Assembly: GCA_024235915.1 (NCBI GenBank)
Contig: JACKLO010000008.1
Coordinates: 1-64,000 of the forward strand
DNA: 64,000 bases
Source of the DNA: Burkholderiaceae bacterium
Lineage (GTDB): Bacteria > Pseudomonadota > Gammaproteobacteria > Burkholderiales > Burkholderiaceae_C
Reading direction: 5' to 3'
Part shown: in pieces, positions 1 through 7,222 of the stretch
How the letters are laid out: each line of letters begins with the position of its first letter
How positions within the stretch are numbered: position 1 is the stretch's first letter
Position numbers and translations under genes: made by a program
Notes under the pieces: model-generated
What the model saw: only the letters and a program-made list of their open reading frames with translations
What the model was told of the DNA's origin: nothing
The model's database searches: none

Positions 1-49
1 AGCGCAGCACCATCCGCGCACTTCCACAACCCTTCACGTCCCAGACGCC

Positions 50-199
50 ATGACCACGCTGATCCTTGCCCTTGTCCCGGTTGTCTTCGTCACCGGCGGT
101 CTCGCCTGGGTGATGTCCATGGGCGCGCGCGACCAGGCGCGGTCCGATGCCTGGGCAGAACGCTGGATGCAGGCCAACGCCAGCCGCGGCAACCGCTGA
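50..199 (+). CDS. Small single-span membrane protein (49 aa), unknown function
   Basis: Short reading frame starting MTTLILALVPVVFVTGG. Residues 3-22 form one hydrophobic transmembrane segment, followed by a charged cytoplasmic-type tail (GARDQARSDAWAERW). Third codon positions are strongly GC-rich, as in neighbouring real genes, which supports coding. No clear Shine-Dalgarno precedes the ATG, and the left context lies outside the window, so operon partners are unknown. It is convergent with the macro-domain gene that ends at 265. I do not recognise the family; it could be a small membrane-anchored accessory peptide. The call rests only on composition and the membrane segment. Confidence 0.5.
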   Translation: MTTLILALVPVVFVTGGLAWVMSMGARDQARSDAWAERWMQANASRGNR

Positions 200-227
200 G
201 GCGGGCCGTGTCGGGCGGGCGACGGTG

Positions 228-264
228 ACTGGCGCACCCGGCCGACGAGTGCGCGGCCGCCAGT
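228..264. terminator. Intergenic hairpin between convergent genes
   Basis: ACTGGCG (228-234) pairs with CGCCAGT (258-264), and a nested GCGCAC/GTGCGC stem lies inside. It sits exactly between two convergent reading frames, so it may terminate both. It has no T-run, so its strength is uncertain. Confidence 0.4.
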
Positions 265-1443
265 TCATGCCAGCGTCGCGCCACGCGCCGCCAGCAGCCG
301 CTCGATCGCGGCCATCTGGTGGTCGTTGAACACCTGGAACCAGACCTTCTGCAGCCGGCTCTTCGGGGCGCGGTCGAAGTACGCCAGCGTGGCGTCCAGC
401 AGCACGGCGATCGCCTCGTCCAGGGGCGCGCCGCCGCTGCCGGTGCCCATCAACGGCAGCAGGATCGAGTTCGGCTTGAACTCGGCGATCTCGTCGGCGC
501 GCGAGAGCACGCCATCCACGCACGCGGCAATGTCCTTGACCGGCGCGTAGCCGCCGCCCAGGTCGCCCTGCACCGCGGCCACGTGCAGCACCTGCCGCAC
601 GCCGAACTTGCCCGCCAACTGCCCGCCGCCGGTGGCGATCACGGTGCCCGGCGGCACACTGCGGTAAGTCCCCATCTTCTGCGCCAGTTCGTCGGCGATC
701 ACGTCGCGCGTGACCTGGCCGGCCACGTCGCGCTCGGCGCCGAAGTAGCGGATCACGGCCGAGCCCGCCTTGTCGAAGAAGCGCGCCATCTGCATGTTGG
801 TGTTCTCGGAGTTGACCCAGAGGTCGATCTTCTCGCTGACGTAGCGCAGGTCGCCGCTGAGCAGGCCGATGCGTCGCCGCGGCCCGATCCGGGGCAGCTT
901 GAACAGCCTCGGCGGCCCCGGTGGCAGCTGGCGCGGCCCGGCACTGAGGTCGAGCACCTCGTGCACCAGGCTGTCGTTGTCGCCGTTGGCCAGGCCGTTG
1001 AGCACGTAGCGGGTGATGGCGTCGCGGGCCTTGGCCAGGCCGGCCGACGAGCTGGCGTCGTACAGGATGGTCTTGAATCCGTTGAGGTTGAACGGCGTGG
1101 CCGTGCCCTGGCGGCAGATCAGCACCGTCACCCGCCGCTTGAGCGCGTGGCGCACGCCGAGTTCGTAGAAGACGTTGGGGTTCAGCGTGGACAGGTCCAC
1201 CACCACGACCTCGCTGCCATGGATGGCCTCGATCATCTGCCGGTGCACCCATCCGGCCTGGTCGATGCGGTCACAGCGCACGCTCTCGATGGCCGGGCCA
1301 CCGGCAGCACGGAACGCCGGTCCGCTCACCGCCGGTGCGATGAGCTTGTCGTAGATGGCGTCGAAGTCGATCGCCTTGCCGTCGGCGTCACGCTTCTCGC
1401 CGAACGGCATGATCACGAAACAGCGCAGAGGTCGGTCGGTCAT
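265..1443 (-). CDS. TIR-like/nucleoside deoxyribosyltransferase-like domain fused to a macro domain
   Basis: 392 aa. Residues 7-130 carry the CFVIMPFG signature and the block DLSTLNPNVFYELGVRHAL with a conserved Glu (E94). This is typical of the TIR-like/deoxyribosyltransferase-like fold, members of which cleave N-glycosidic bonds of nucleotides. Residues 200-360 look like a macro (ADP-ribose-binding) domain: DLWVNSEN, ATGGGQLAG and LLPLMGTGSGG fit its ligand loops. I chose the ATG at 1443 (MTDRPLRCFVIMPFG) over an in-frame ATG 16 codons upstream, because the domain begins directly after it and AAGGA precedes it. It is the last gene of a four-gene operon, 49 bp after the NUDIX gene. A nucleotide sensor or NAD/ADP-ribose-modifying effector is inferred; no substrate is visible. 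Confidence 0.8.
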   Translation of the reverse strand: MTDRPLRCFVIMPFGEKRDADGKAIDFDAIYDKLIAPAVSGPAFRAAGGPAIESVRCDRIDQAGWVHRQMIEAIHGSEVVVVDLSTLNPNVFYELGVRHALKRRVTVLICRQGTATPFNLNGFKTILYDASSSAGLAKARDAITRYVLNGLANGDNDSLVHEVLDLSAGPRQLPPGPPRLFKLPRIGPRRRIGLLSGDLRYVSEKIDLWVNSENTNMQMARFFDKAGSAVIRYFGAERDVAGQVTRDVIADELAQKMGTYRSVPPGTVIATGGGQLAGKFGVRQVLHVAAVQGDLGGGYAPVKDIAACVDGVLSRADEIAEFKPNSILLPLMGTGSGGAPLDEAIAVLLDATLAYFDRAPKSRLQKVWFQVFNDHQMAAIERLLAARGATLA

Positions 1444-1492
1444 CGACGAATCCTTCGCATCGGTCCTTGGTGTGGCCGGGTTCCGCGGCACG

Positions 1493-2059
1493 TCATGGTC
1501 GGGCGCCGAAGTACGCCATCGCGGCGATCAGTGTCTTGGCGTCGACGAGGCGCCCCTGGCGCCAGGCGTCGCGCAGGCCGTCCGGCGTGAGTTCGACCAG
1601 GAGGATGTCCTCGCCCTCCTCCGTCACGCCACCGCCGGGCCCGCTGCGTGTGCCGACCTCGGCCAGGGCCAGGTGCACGCGCTCCGACGATCCGCCAGGG
1701 CTGAGGTAGAAGCTGCCCAGCCAGTCCAGCGCTTCGATCTCGAAGCCGGTCTCCTCGTGCACCTCGCGTCGCAGCGCAGCCTCGGGCGATTCGCCGGCCC
1801 CGACGATGCCGGCCACCACCTCGAGCAGCCAACCGGGGCCGGACGGCCAGGTGGCGATGCGCAGCTGTTCGACGAGCCAGAGGCGCGGGCCCTGGTGCAG
1901 CAGGGCCGCCACCGAGTCGCCACGCTCGAGCACCAGGCGGCGCACCGGTGCGCTGGTGCGGCCATCCTGCCGCTCGAAACGGTAGTCGACCGCATCGACC
2001 TGGAAGAAATCGTCGAGCAGCCGCGCCCGACCGATCAGTTCGACCTTGGGTTCCGTCAT
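1493..2059 (-). CDS. NUDIX hydrolase, ADP-ribose pyrophosphatase-like
   Basis: 188 aa. A complete Nudix box (G-x5-E-x7-REUxEExGU) spans residues 84-106, including REVHEETGF. About 15 residues later comes LSPGGSSERVH, the SPG-xSE pattern of NudF-type ADP-ribose pyrophosphatases, which split ADP-ribose into AMP and ribose 5-phosphate. The ATG at 2059 overlaps the stop of the TIR-FGE gene (ATGA), so the two are probably translationally coupled. In this operon it sits between a predicted NADase and a macro-domain protein, which suggests that it removes or remodels an ADP-ribose-type product. Another nucleoside-diphosphate substrate is possible. Confidence 0.88.
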   Translation of the reverse strand: MTEPKVELIGRARLLDDFFQVDAVDYRFERQDGRTSAPVRRLVLERGDSVAALLHQGPRLWLVEQLRIATWPSGPGWLLEVVAGIVGAGESPEAALRREVHEETGFEIEALDWLGSFYLSPGGSSERVHLALAEVGTRSGPGGGVTEEGEDILLVELTPDGLRDAWRQGRLVDAKTLIAAMAYFGARP

Positions 2060-3153
2060 GCAGGTGTCCTCCCGTCGCGGATGGCGTCGCCCGCGGCCCG
2101 CCAGGCCAGGCGCAGGCCGACGCTGGCGTCCGGGTCGATGGCGGCGTTGCGATAGCGGGCGTCGATGCGGCAGAAGCGGGCGTCGTCCATCCAGCCGCCG
2201 CCGCGGATCACCCGTCGGGCCGGGCCGGCACCCTGCCCTGCCTTGGCCGGCCAGCTGTCGGCGCACCAGTCCCAGGTGTTGCCGCACAGGCCGCTGAAGC
2301 CAGCCGGCGTGGCCGGGTAAGCGTCGGCGGCACGGGGCGCGCCGCTGGCGAAGGCCTGGCCATGGTGGGCCCGGCGCGCGCAGATCCCGCCATCGATGGT
2401 GGCGAACTCGCCGCCGGTACCACCCGCCAGAGCGGCGGCGTGCCACACGCGTTCCGGCGGCAGTTCACCGCCCAGCCAGGCGGCGCAGGCCGCGGCGTCG
2501 TGCCAGGTCATGCCGGTGGCCGGCAGGTCCGGCGCGGCAAAGGACGGTCTCGCCCAGGTGGCCGGCGGCGGGCGGCCGCTGGCGGCCACGAAGCGCCGGT
2601 ACACCGCATTGCTCAGCGGCGCGAGCGCCAGGTACCACCCCGGCTGGCCAGGCACCGCCCGCAATGCCAGGGCGTCGTCGGCGAGCCAGGCGCGGTCGCC
2701 GTCCCGGTTTGCCGCCTTCGCATGCGGCGGATGTGCAGCCTGCCATCGGGCCAGCGCCAGATCGTCCGCGTTGGCCCGCGCGATCCGGTCGGTGTCGGTG
2801 TCCGGCGCCGCCGGCAGCGGGTCCGGGCGCTCATTCGTGGCGTGACGACGCCAGGCCGCCCGCAGGGACGTGACGAACCCCGGCGCACCGTCCGCGCGCC
2901 CGTGCAGCACACCCCCGGCCCCGGCGAACCCCCGTCGCTCCTGCTGCACCCAGGGCGACGCGTCCGCCGCTGGCGAATCCAGCGCCGCCATCACGGCGCA
3001 CGGTGCCATCTGCGTGGCCAGCCGGTCGCGCCAGAACACGTCGCCCTGCGGCAGCGGGGGATCCATCAGGCTGGGCACGCCGGTCTCGAGCAGTTCAGCC
3101 GCCAGCCGATGCGCGGCGGCCGCATCGGCACGGGCGTAGCTGATGAAGATCAT
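2056..3153 (-). CDS. TIR domain fused to FGE/SUMF1-like (C-lectin fold) domain
   Basis: 365 aa. Residues 1-80 are a TIR domain: MIFISYARAD at the first strand and SPWVQQE (66-72), where Glu72 occupies the place of the catalytic NADase glutamate. Residues 174-352 match the formylglycine-generating enzyme/sulfatase-modifying family: TGMTWHDAAACAAWL, GNTWDWCADSW (291-301), RRVIRGGGW and SVGLRLA. In bacterial conflict and signalling proteins this C-lectin fold is often a sensor or binding module rather than an enzyme. The start at 3153 was chosen because the TIR strand begins there and it overlaps the upstream stop (ATGA). The TIR domain probably cleaves NAD when triggered through the FGE-like domain; that is inference. 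Confidence 0.85.
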   Translation of the reverse strand: MIFISYARADAAAAHRLAAELLETGVPSLMDPPLPQGDVFWRDRLATQMAPCAVMAALDSPAADASPWVQQERRGFAGAGGVLHGRADGAPGFVTSLRAAWRRHATNERPDPLPAAPDTDTDRIARANADDLALARWQAAHPPHAKAANRDGDRAWLADDALALRAVPGQPGWYLALAPLSNAVYRRFVAASGRPPPATWARPSFAAPDLPATGMTWHDAAACAAWLGGELPPERVWHAAALAGGTGGEFATIDGGICARRAHHGQAFASGAPRAADAYPATPAGFSGLCGNTWDWCADSWPAKAGQGAGPARRVIRGGGWMDDARFCRIDARYRNAAIDPDASVGLRLAWRAAGDAIRDGRTPA

Positions 3154-4016
3154 CGGGCGATCTCCGTCACTGCCGTGGCCCAGGCCTCGAGCACCGCCGC
3201 CTCGCGACCGAAGATGCAGCCCAGGCGGCATGTGCTGCCGTCGGCCCGGGGCAGCCACGCCTGGCCGTCACTGTTGACGAGCAGGTAGTGGCCCAGCCGG
3301 TCGGCGATGCTGCGCCAGCGCACCAGCGGCAACTCGCCGATCTGCTGGTGCAGCCGCACGCGGGCCGCGGCAAAGGCCTCGTCGCCGACCCGCAGCCTGT
3401 CGTTGGCGCCGGCCGCGGCCTGGTCCGTCGGCGTGTACTGGAACAGGTTCCACTGCGCCAGCGTCCGCAGGGCCAGTACAGGTTCGGCGATGCGCGCCAG
3501 GTGATCGGCATTGCCGGCATGCACGACAGTGTTGACGATCAGTTGTCCGGGGCGGGCGCAAGCATCGAGCTGGCGCAGCAACTCGACCGTGCGGTTATGC
3601 AGGTCGGCCCGGCCGCGGCGGAAGTGCTGCGCACTGGCGTTGTCCCAACCGTCCAGCGGCAGGGCCAGCTGATCCACGGCGCCCAGCAGCGTCTCGATGT
3701 CGATGGCGCCCTCGCGGGCCGGGGCCAGCAGGCCGGCACCCACGGTGTCGAGCTTGATCGTCCGCACGCCGGCGTGCCGGAAGCCGGCCAGCCAGGCCGG
3801 CAGGTCGTCCAGCAGCAACGGGTCGCCACCGGACAGCGTGAGCGCGTCGATGCCGAGCGCGACGAAAGCGCACACGCTGGCCATGAAGGGTTCACGTGGC
3901 GGGTCCTGCTGCCCGAAGACGGTGTAGCAGCCATCGCAGGCCACGGCACAACGTCGCGAGATCGCGAAGTTGATGCGTTCCGGTCGGGAGCGGGTCCCTG
4001 CCGCCTGGGCGCCCAT
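3150..4016 (-). CDS. Radical SAM enzyme of the TIR-NUDIX-macro operon
   Basis: 288 aa. The 4Fe-4S motif is CAVACDGC (Cys23, Cys27, Cys30), followed by an SAM-binding-type LSGGDPLL (62-69). Later blocks VNTVV (161-165) and QWNLFQYTP (188-196) resemble, from memory, the N-x-V and W-x-x-F-Q segments of viperin-like enzymes, but the resemblance is loose. A C-terminal C-x3-C pair (263, 267) may matter for metal binding. The start has a perfect AGGAGG five bases upstream. It heads the four-gene operon and overlaps the TIR-FGE gene by ATGA. It may modify a nucleotide or a peptide substrate; which one cannot be told. Confidence 0.82.
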   Translation of the reverse strand: MGAQAAGTRSRPERINFAISRRCAVACDGCYTVFGQQDPPREPFMASVCAFVALGIDALTLSGGDPLLLDDLPAWLAGFRHAGVRTIKLDTVGAGLLAPAREGAIDIETLLGAVDQLALPLDGWDNASAQHFRRGRADLHNRTVELLRQLDACARPGQLIVNTVVHAGNADHLARIAEPVLALRTLAQWNLFQYTPTDQAAAGANDRLRVGDEAFAAARVRLHQQIGELPLVRWRSIADRLGHYLLVNSDGQAWLPRADGSTCRLGCIFGREAAVLEAWATAVTEIAR

Positions 4017-4097
4017 GCCGTCCTCCTGTGGAACATTGTGCGCCTGGCCAGACGGCGGCGGCCGTTGAAGCGCTGGGCTGTTCGTGGTGGCCGGCGT

Positions 4098-5387
4098 TCA
4101 GGCGGTCCCGTACTTCGTCTCGAAGGCCACGCCGATGGTGCGCAGCAAGGGCATCGGCAGTTCGCCGCCGGCGCAGACGATCACGGCATCGGCCGCGCAC
4201 TCCTGGCTCCCGTCGCCCGTGGTCAACCGCACGCGTCCGGTGTTGATCTGGGCCACCTCGGTCCGCAACAGCACTTCGAGCCGGCCACGCTTGCGCAGCG
4301 TGTCCAGCCGCTCCCGGTTGCGCGGCTTCACACGCGCGAAGGCGTCGCCCCGGTAGGTGAGCGTGACCGTCGTGCCCGGGACTTCGGCCACCGCCACGGC
4401 CGCCTCGACGGCACTGTCGCCACCGCCCACCACCAGCACCGCCTGGCCCGCGTACTGTTCGGGATCGGTCAACCGGTACACCACGTGGGGCTGCTCCTCG
4501 CCGGGCACGCCCAGCTTGCGGGGGGTGCCCCGGCGGCCCAGGGCCAGCAGCACGCTGCGGCAGCGGAACTCGCCCTGGTTGGTGCGCACGACGAACCCGT
4601 CGCCTTCGGGCGTGGCGCCGAGGAAGCGCTCCTGGAACTGGATCGGCAGGCCGGTGCGTTCGACGATGTCCTGCCAGAACGCCAGCAGGCGTTCCTTGGC
4701 CACCTCGGTGAACTGCACCTTGCCCACCAGGGCCAGCGTCACGGGGGCCGTCATCGCCACCTTCTGCCGGGGGTAGTGGAAGACGGCGCCGCCCAGTGAC
4801 GCCTCCTGCTCGATCAGGCGGAACTGCAGGCCCTGCTCCATCGCGGCCAAGCCGGCCGACAGCCCGGCCGGGCCGCAACCGACGATGATCACGTCCAGCG
4901 GCCAGGCGCCACGCGGTCGGTGGCGGATGGCGTCGATGGCCTGACGGCCCTGTTCCGCCGCCTTTCGGATCAGGCCCATCCCGCCCAGTTCACCGGCGAT
5001 GAAGATGCCGGGCACGTTGGTCTCGAACTGCGGGCTGACCTGCGGGATGTCCACGCCGCGCCGCTCGGTGCCGAACACCAGCTGGATGGCGTCCACCGGG
5101 CACGCGGCGGCGCACGCCCCGTGTCCGATGCAGGCAGCCGCATCCACCAGCACGGCCTTGCCGCCGATCACGCCCAGCGCCTGCTCCGGGCAGGCCTGGG
5201 CACAGGTGCCGGAGCCGATGCAGCGCACCGGGTCCACCACCGGGTGCAGCGACATCGGTTCGGCCATGCCGGCCGCTTGTGCCACGGCCAGCGCCTCGGC
5301 GTGGACCCGCTGCCGGCGGCTTTGCCAGACCACGTAGCCGCCAACGGCCAGGACCAGGACCAGGGCATAGGGCAGCCAGAGGCTCAT
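4098..5387 (-). CDS. Membrane-anchored ferredoxin-FAD oxidoreductase
   Basis: 429 aa. A transmembrane anchor (residues about 3-21) is followed by two ferredoxin-like repeats, CIGSGTCAQACP and CIGHGACAAACP, and a thioredoxin-reductase-like FAD/NAD(P) part with VGCGPAGLSAG and VVGGGDSAVEAA as dinucleotide-binding loops. The second cysteine of each classic CxxCxxCxxxCP motif is replaced (Ser, His), so the clusters may be unusual or 3Fe-type. I chose the ATG at 5387; a GTG lies three codons upstream. It is the last gene of the cytochrome operon, 72 bp after CcmI. It probably delivers or accepts electrons for haem/thiol reduction or the cytochrome chain; this is inference. Confidence 0.85.
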   Translation of the reverse strand: MSLWLPYALVLVLAVGGYVVWQSRRQRVHAEALAVAQAAGMAEPMSLHPVVDPVRCIGSGTCAQACPEQALGVIGGKAVLVDAAACIGHGACAAACPVDAIQLVFGTERRGVDIPQVSPQFETNVPGIFIAGELGGMGLIRKAAEQGRQAIDAIRHRPRGAWPLDVIIVGCGPAGLSAGLAAMEQGLQFRLIEQEASLGGAVFHYPRQKVAMTAPVTLALVGKVQFTEVAKERLLAFWQDIVERTGLPIQFQERFLGATPEGDGFVVRTNQGEFRCRSVLLALGRRGTPRKLGVPGEEQPHVVYRLTDPEQYAGQAVLVVGGGDSAVEAAVAVAEVPGTTVTLTYRGDAFARVKPRNRERLDTLRKRGRLEVLLRTEVAQINTGRVRLTTGDGSQECAADAVIVCAGGELPMPLLRTIGVAFETKYGTA

Positions 5388-5459
5388 CGGCGCCACCGTG
5401 TCGTGTGACGGGTCGCATCGCCCATGCGCGGGCCGGCCCGCAAGTGCACGGCGCTCATC

Positions 5460-6764
5460 TCACCGCGTGCCCTGCACCAGCATCAACTGGATGTCGTTGC
5501 GCCCCAGGGCCACGGTGGACGACTCCACGCGGGGCTCGCCTGGCTGTGCCGTGGCCTGGCCGCTGCGGCTGATGCGCGCGCCGACCACCACGCGATCGTG
5601 GCCAGACAGGCGAAAGGCTGGCGACATGGCCAGGCTGTCGTCCAGCCGGAAGCGCAGCGGCAAGTCCTTGACCTGGGCGCGCATCACCGCCAGCGGCATG
5701 CGCGGGCCGCTGGCGGCACGCGCGAAGACGAAGACCGTGTCGTCGGGTCGCGTCTGGGGAGCCAGCGCCGGATCGAGCTGCACCGTGCCGGCCACGAAGG
5801 CAGTGGCCGACGGCGGCGGTGCCGCGGCGGTGCCGGGAACGCTGCCGCCTGCCGGGGCGGCGCCGGCCACGCTGCCTCCTGTCGCAGCCAGGCGCTGCCG
5901 GGCCTCGGTCAGGCCTGCGGCCATCTGCCGGACCAGCGGGTGGTTGGGTGGCCCGACTGCCTGCAGGTGTGCCCAGTGGGTCACCGCGCTGGCATAGTCG
6001 CCGCGGTCGAAGGCCGCGGTGCCGGCCAGGGACAGGGCCTTGGGCTGGTCCGGGTCCAGTGTCAGCGCCTGCTGCACGCGTTGAAGCGCCTCGCCTTCGA
6101 TGCGGTGTCCGTTGGCCACGGCCAGTGCGTCGGCGAAGTCGGCCAGCAGGGCCGGGTCGTTCACGCCCGCATCCAGCGCCTGCCGGTAGGCCTGCACGGC
6201 ACGCCCGGGTTCGCCCAGCACGACCCAGGAGCGCGCCAGCATGGCCCAGCCTTCGGCGTCCGCAGGGTCGGCCGCCAGACGCTGCGCCAGGCTGTCGACC
6301 ATCTGCCGCATCTGTGCCGTGTCCATGGTGTGGGGTGCCGACTCCGGGGTCGCTGCGCCGAGGCCCGTGGGACCTGCAGCGGTCGTGCCGGGCAGCTCCA
6401 GGGCGTCGGGGCGGCCCAGCCAGACGTAGCCACCGGCCACGACCGCCAGTGCCAGGCCCAGCAGCACGGGCACCACACCAGGTACCGGCAGGACGGCGCG
6501 ACCCCGGGTTTCGTCCTGGGCGGACGACGTGCCGCTGGCCATGGTGTCGACGAGCCGGCGTTCCAGTCGCGCCCTCCCCTCGGCGTGCGCCGCATCGTCG
6601 AGTGCACCCGCCGCGTGCAGTGCGTCGAGCTGCTGCAGCTGGGCGCGCAGCGCGGCCAGCGGGTCGGACGCGGTTCGTTGGCCACTGCCGGACCAGAGCG
6701 GGCGCAGGAGGATGGCCAGCACCACCGCACCGATGAGCGCGGCGAACACCAGGAACACGGTCAT
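5460..6764 (-). CDS. ccmI: CcmI/NrfG-type cytochrome c biogenesis TPR protein
   Basis: 434 aa. It starts MTVFLVFAALIGAVVLAILL with an N-terminal membrane segment and has a second near residues 90-110. Tetratricopeptide-type helices follow (about 140-270: AEGWAMLARSWVVLGEPGRA, KALSLAGTAAFDRGDYASAV). The C-terminal part is beta-rich (TVFVFARAASGPRMPLAV), as in CcmI. CcmI chaperones apocytochrome c to the CcmF/CcmH haem ligation complex at the periplasmic face. The start overlaps the end of ccmH (ATGA). With ccmF and ccmH it forms a dedicated ligation set behind multihaem cytochrome genes, so it may be an NrfG-like paralogue rather than the general CcmI. Confidence 0.87.
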   Translation of the reverse strand: MTVFLVFAALIGAVVLAILLRPLWSGSGQRTASDPLAALRAQLQQLDALHAAGALDDAAHAEGRARLERRLVDTMASGTSSAQDETRGRAVLPVPGVVPVLLGLALAVVAGGYVWLGRPDALELPGTTAAGPTGLGAATPESAPHTMDTAQMRQMVDSLAQRLAADPADAEGWAMLARSWVVLGEPGRAVQAYRQALDAGVNDPALLADFADALAVANGHRIEGEALQRVQQALTLDPDQPKALSLAGTAAFDRGDYASAVTHWAHLQAVGPPNHPLVRQMAAGLTEARQRLAATGGSVAGAAPAGGSVPGTAAAPPPSATAFVAGTVQLDPALAPQTRPDDTVFVFARAASGPRMPLAVMRAQVKDLPLRFRLDDSLAMSPAFRLSGHDRVVVGARISRSGQATAQPGEPRVESSTVALGRNDIQLMLVQGTR

Positions 6765-7222
6765 GAGGACGTCTCGGACAAATCGGGGTCGGGCTCGAAG
6801 GCGTCGGCCGGCAGGCGTGCGCGGCGGCGCAGGGTCAGGGCCAGCAGCACCGCGCCAGCGGCGGCCAGCAGTGCCGGCGCGGCCCACAGCAGCCAGGTCG
6901 TGGGCTTGACCGGCGGCCGGTAGAGCACGAAGTCGCCATAGCGCTCGGTCATGTAGTGCCGCACCTCGTCGTCGCTGGCGCCGCGGCGGATCAGCGCCCG
7001 GGCCTCGTCGCGCAGGTCCTGTGCCAGGCCCGACTGCGAATCGGCGATGGTCTGGTTCTGGCAGACCAGGCAGCGCAGTTCGGTGGCCACCTGGCGCAGG
7101 CGGGCTTCCACCCTGGCGTCGTCGAGCGGTGCCGTGGCCGCGAGCGTACCCGCCGGCACCGTGACCAGCAGGGCGACGCCGCACAGCGCCGATGCCGCCC
7201 ACGGCCTGGGTGAACGCCTCAT
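6761..7222 (-). CDS. ccmH: Cytochrome c biogenesis protein CcmH/NrfF
   Basis: 153 aa. A signal peptide is followed by the diagnostic LRCLVCQNQTIADSQSG motif, whose CxxC thiols keep apocytochrome CxxCH cysteines reduced before haem attachment. A transmembrane helix (about 107-128, TTWLLWAAPALLAAAGAVLL) anchors it to the inner membrane with the active site in the periplasm. It overlaps both ccmF (7219-7222) and ccmI (6761-6764), which indicates translational coupling. The length fits the CcmH/NrfF family. No ccmG (thioredoxin) lies between ccmF and ccmH, unlike in the standard ccm operon. Confidence 0.93.
   Translation of the reverse strand: MRRSPRPWAASALCGVALLVTVPAGTLAATAPLDDARVEARLRQVATELRCLVCQNQTIADSQSGLAQDLRDEARALIRRGASDDEVRHYMTERYGDFVLYRPPVKPTTWLLWAAPALLAAAGAVLLALTLRRRARLPADAFEPDPDLSETSS

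Noticed and set aside
1493..2446. Longer start for the NUDIX gene
   Set aside because: The extension lies wholly inside the TIR-FGE gene and is Arg-rich noise; MTEPK at 2059 has an ATGA overlap and precedes the domain.
2056..3153. Diversity-generating retroelement target
   Set aside because: The fold fits, but no reverse transcriptase, accessory gene or template repeat is found within the window, so only the possibility is reported.
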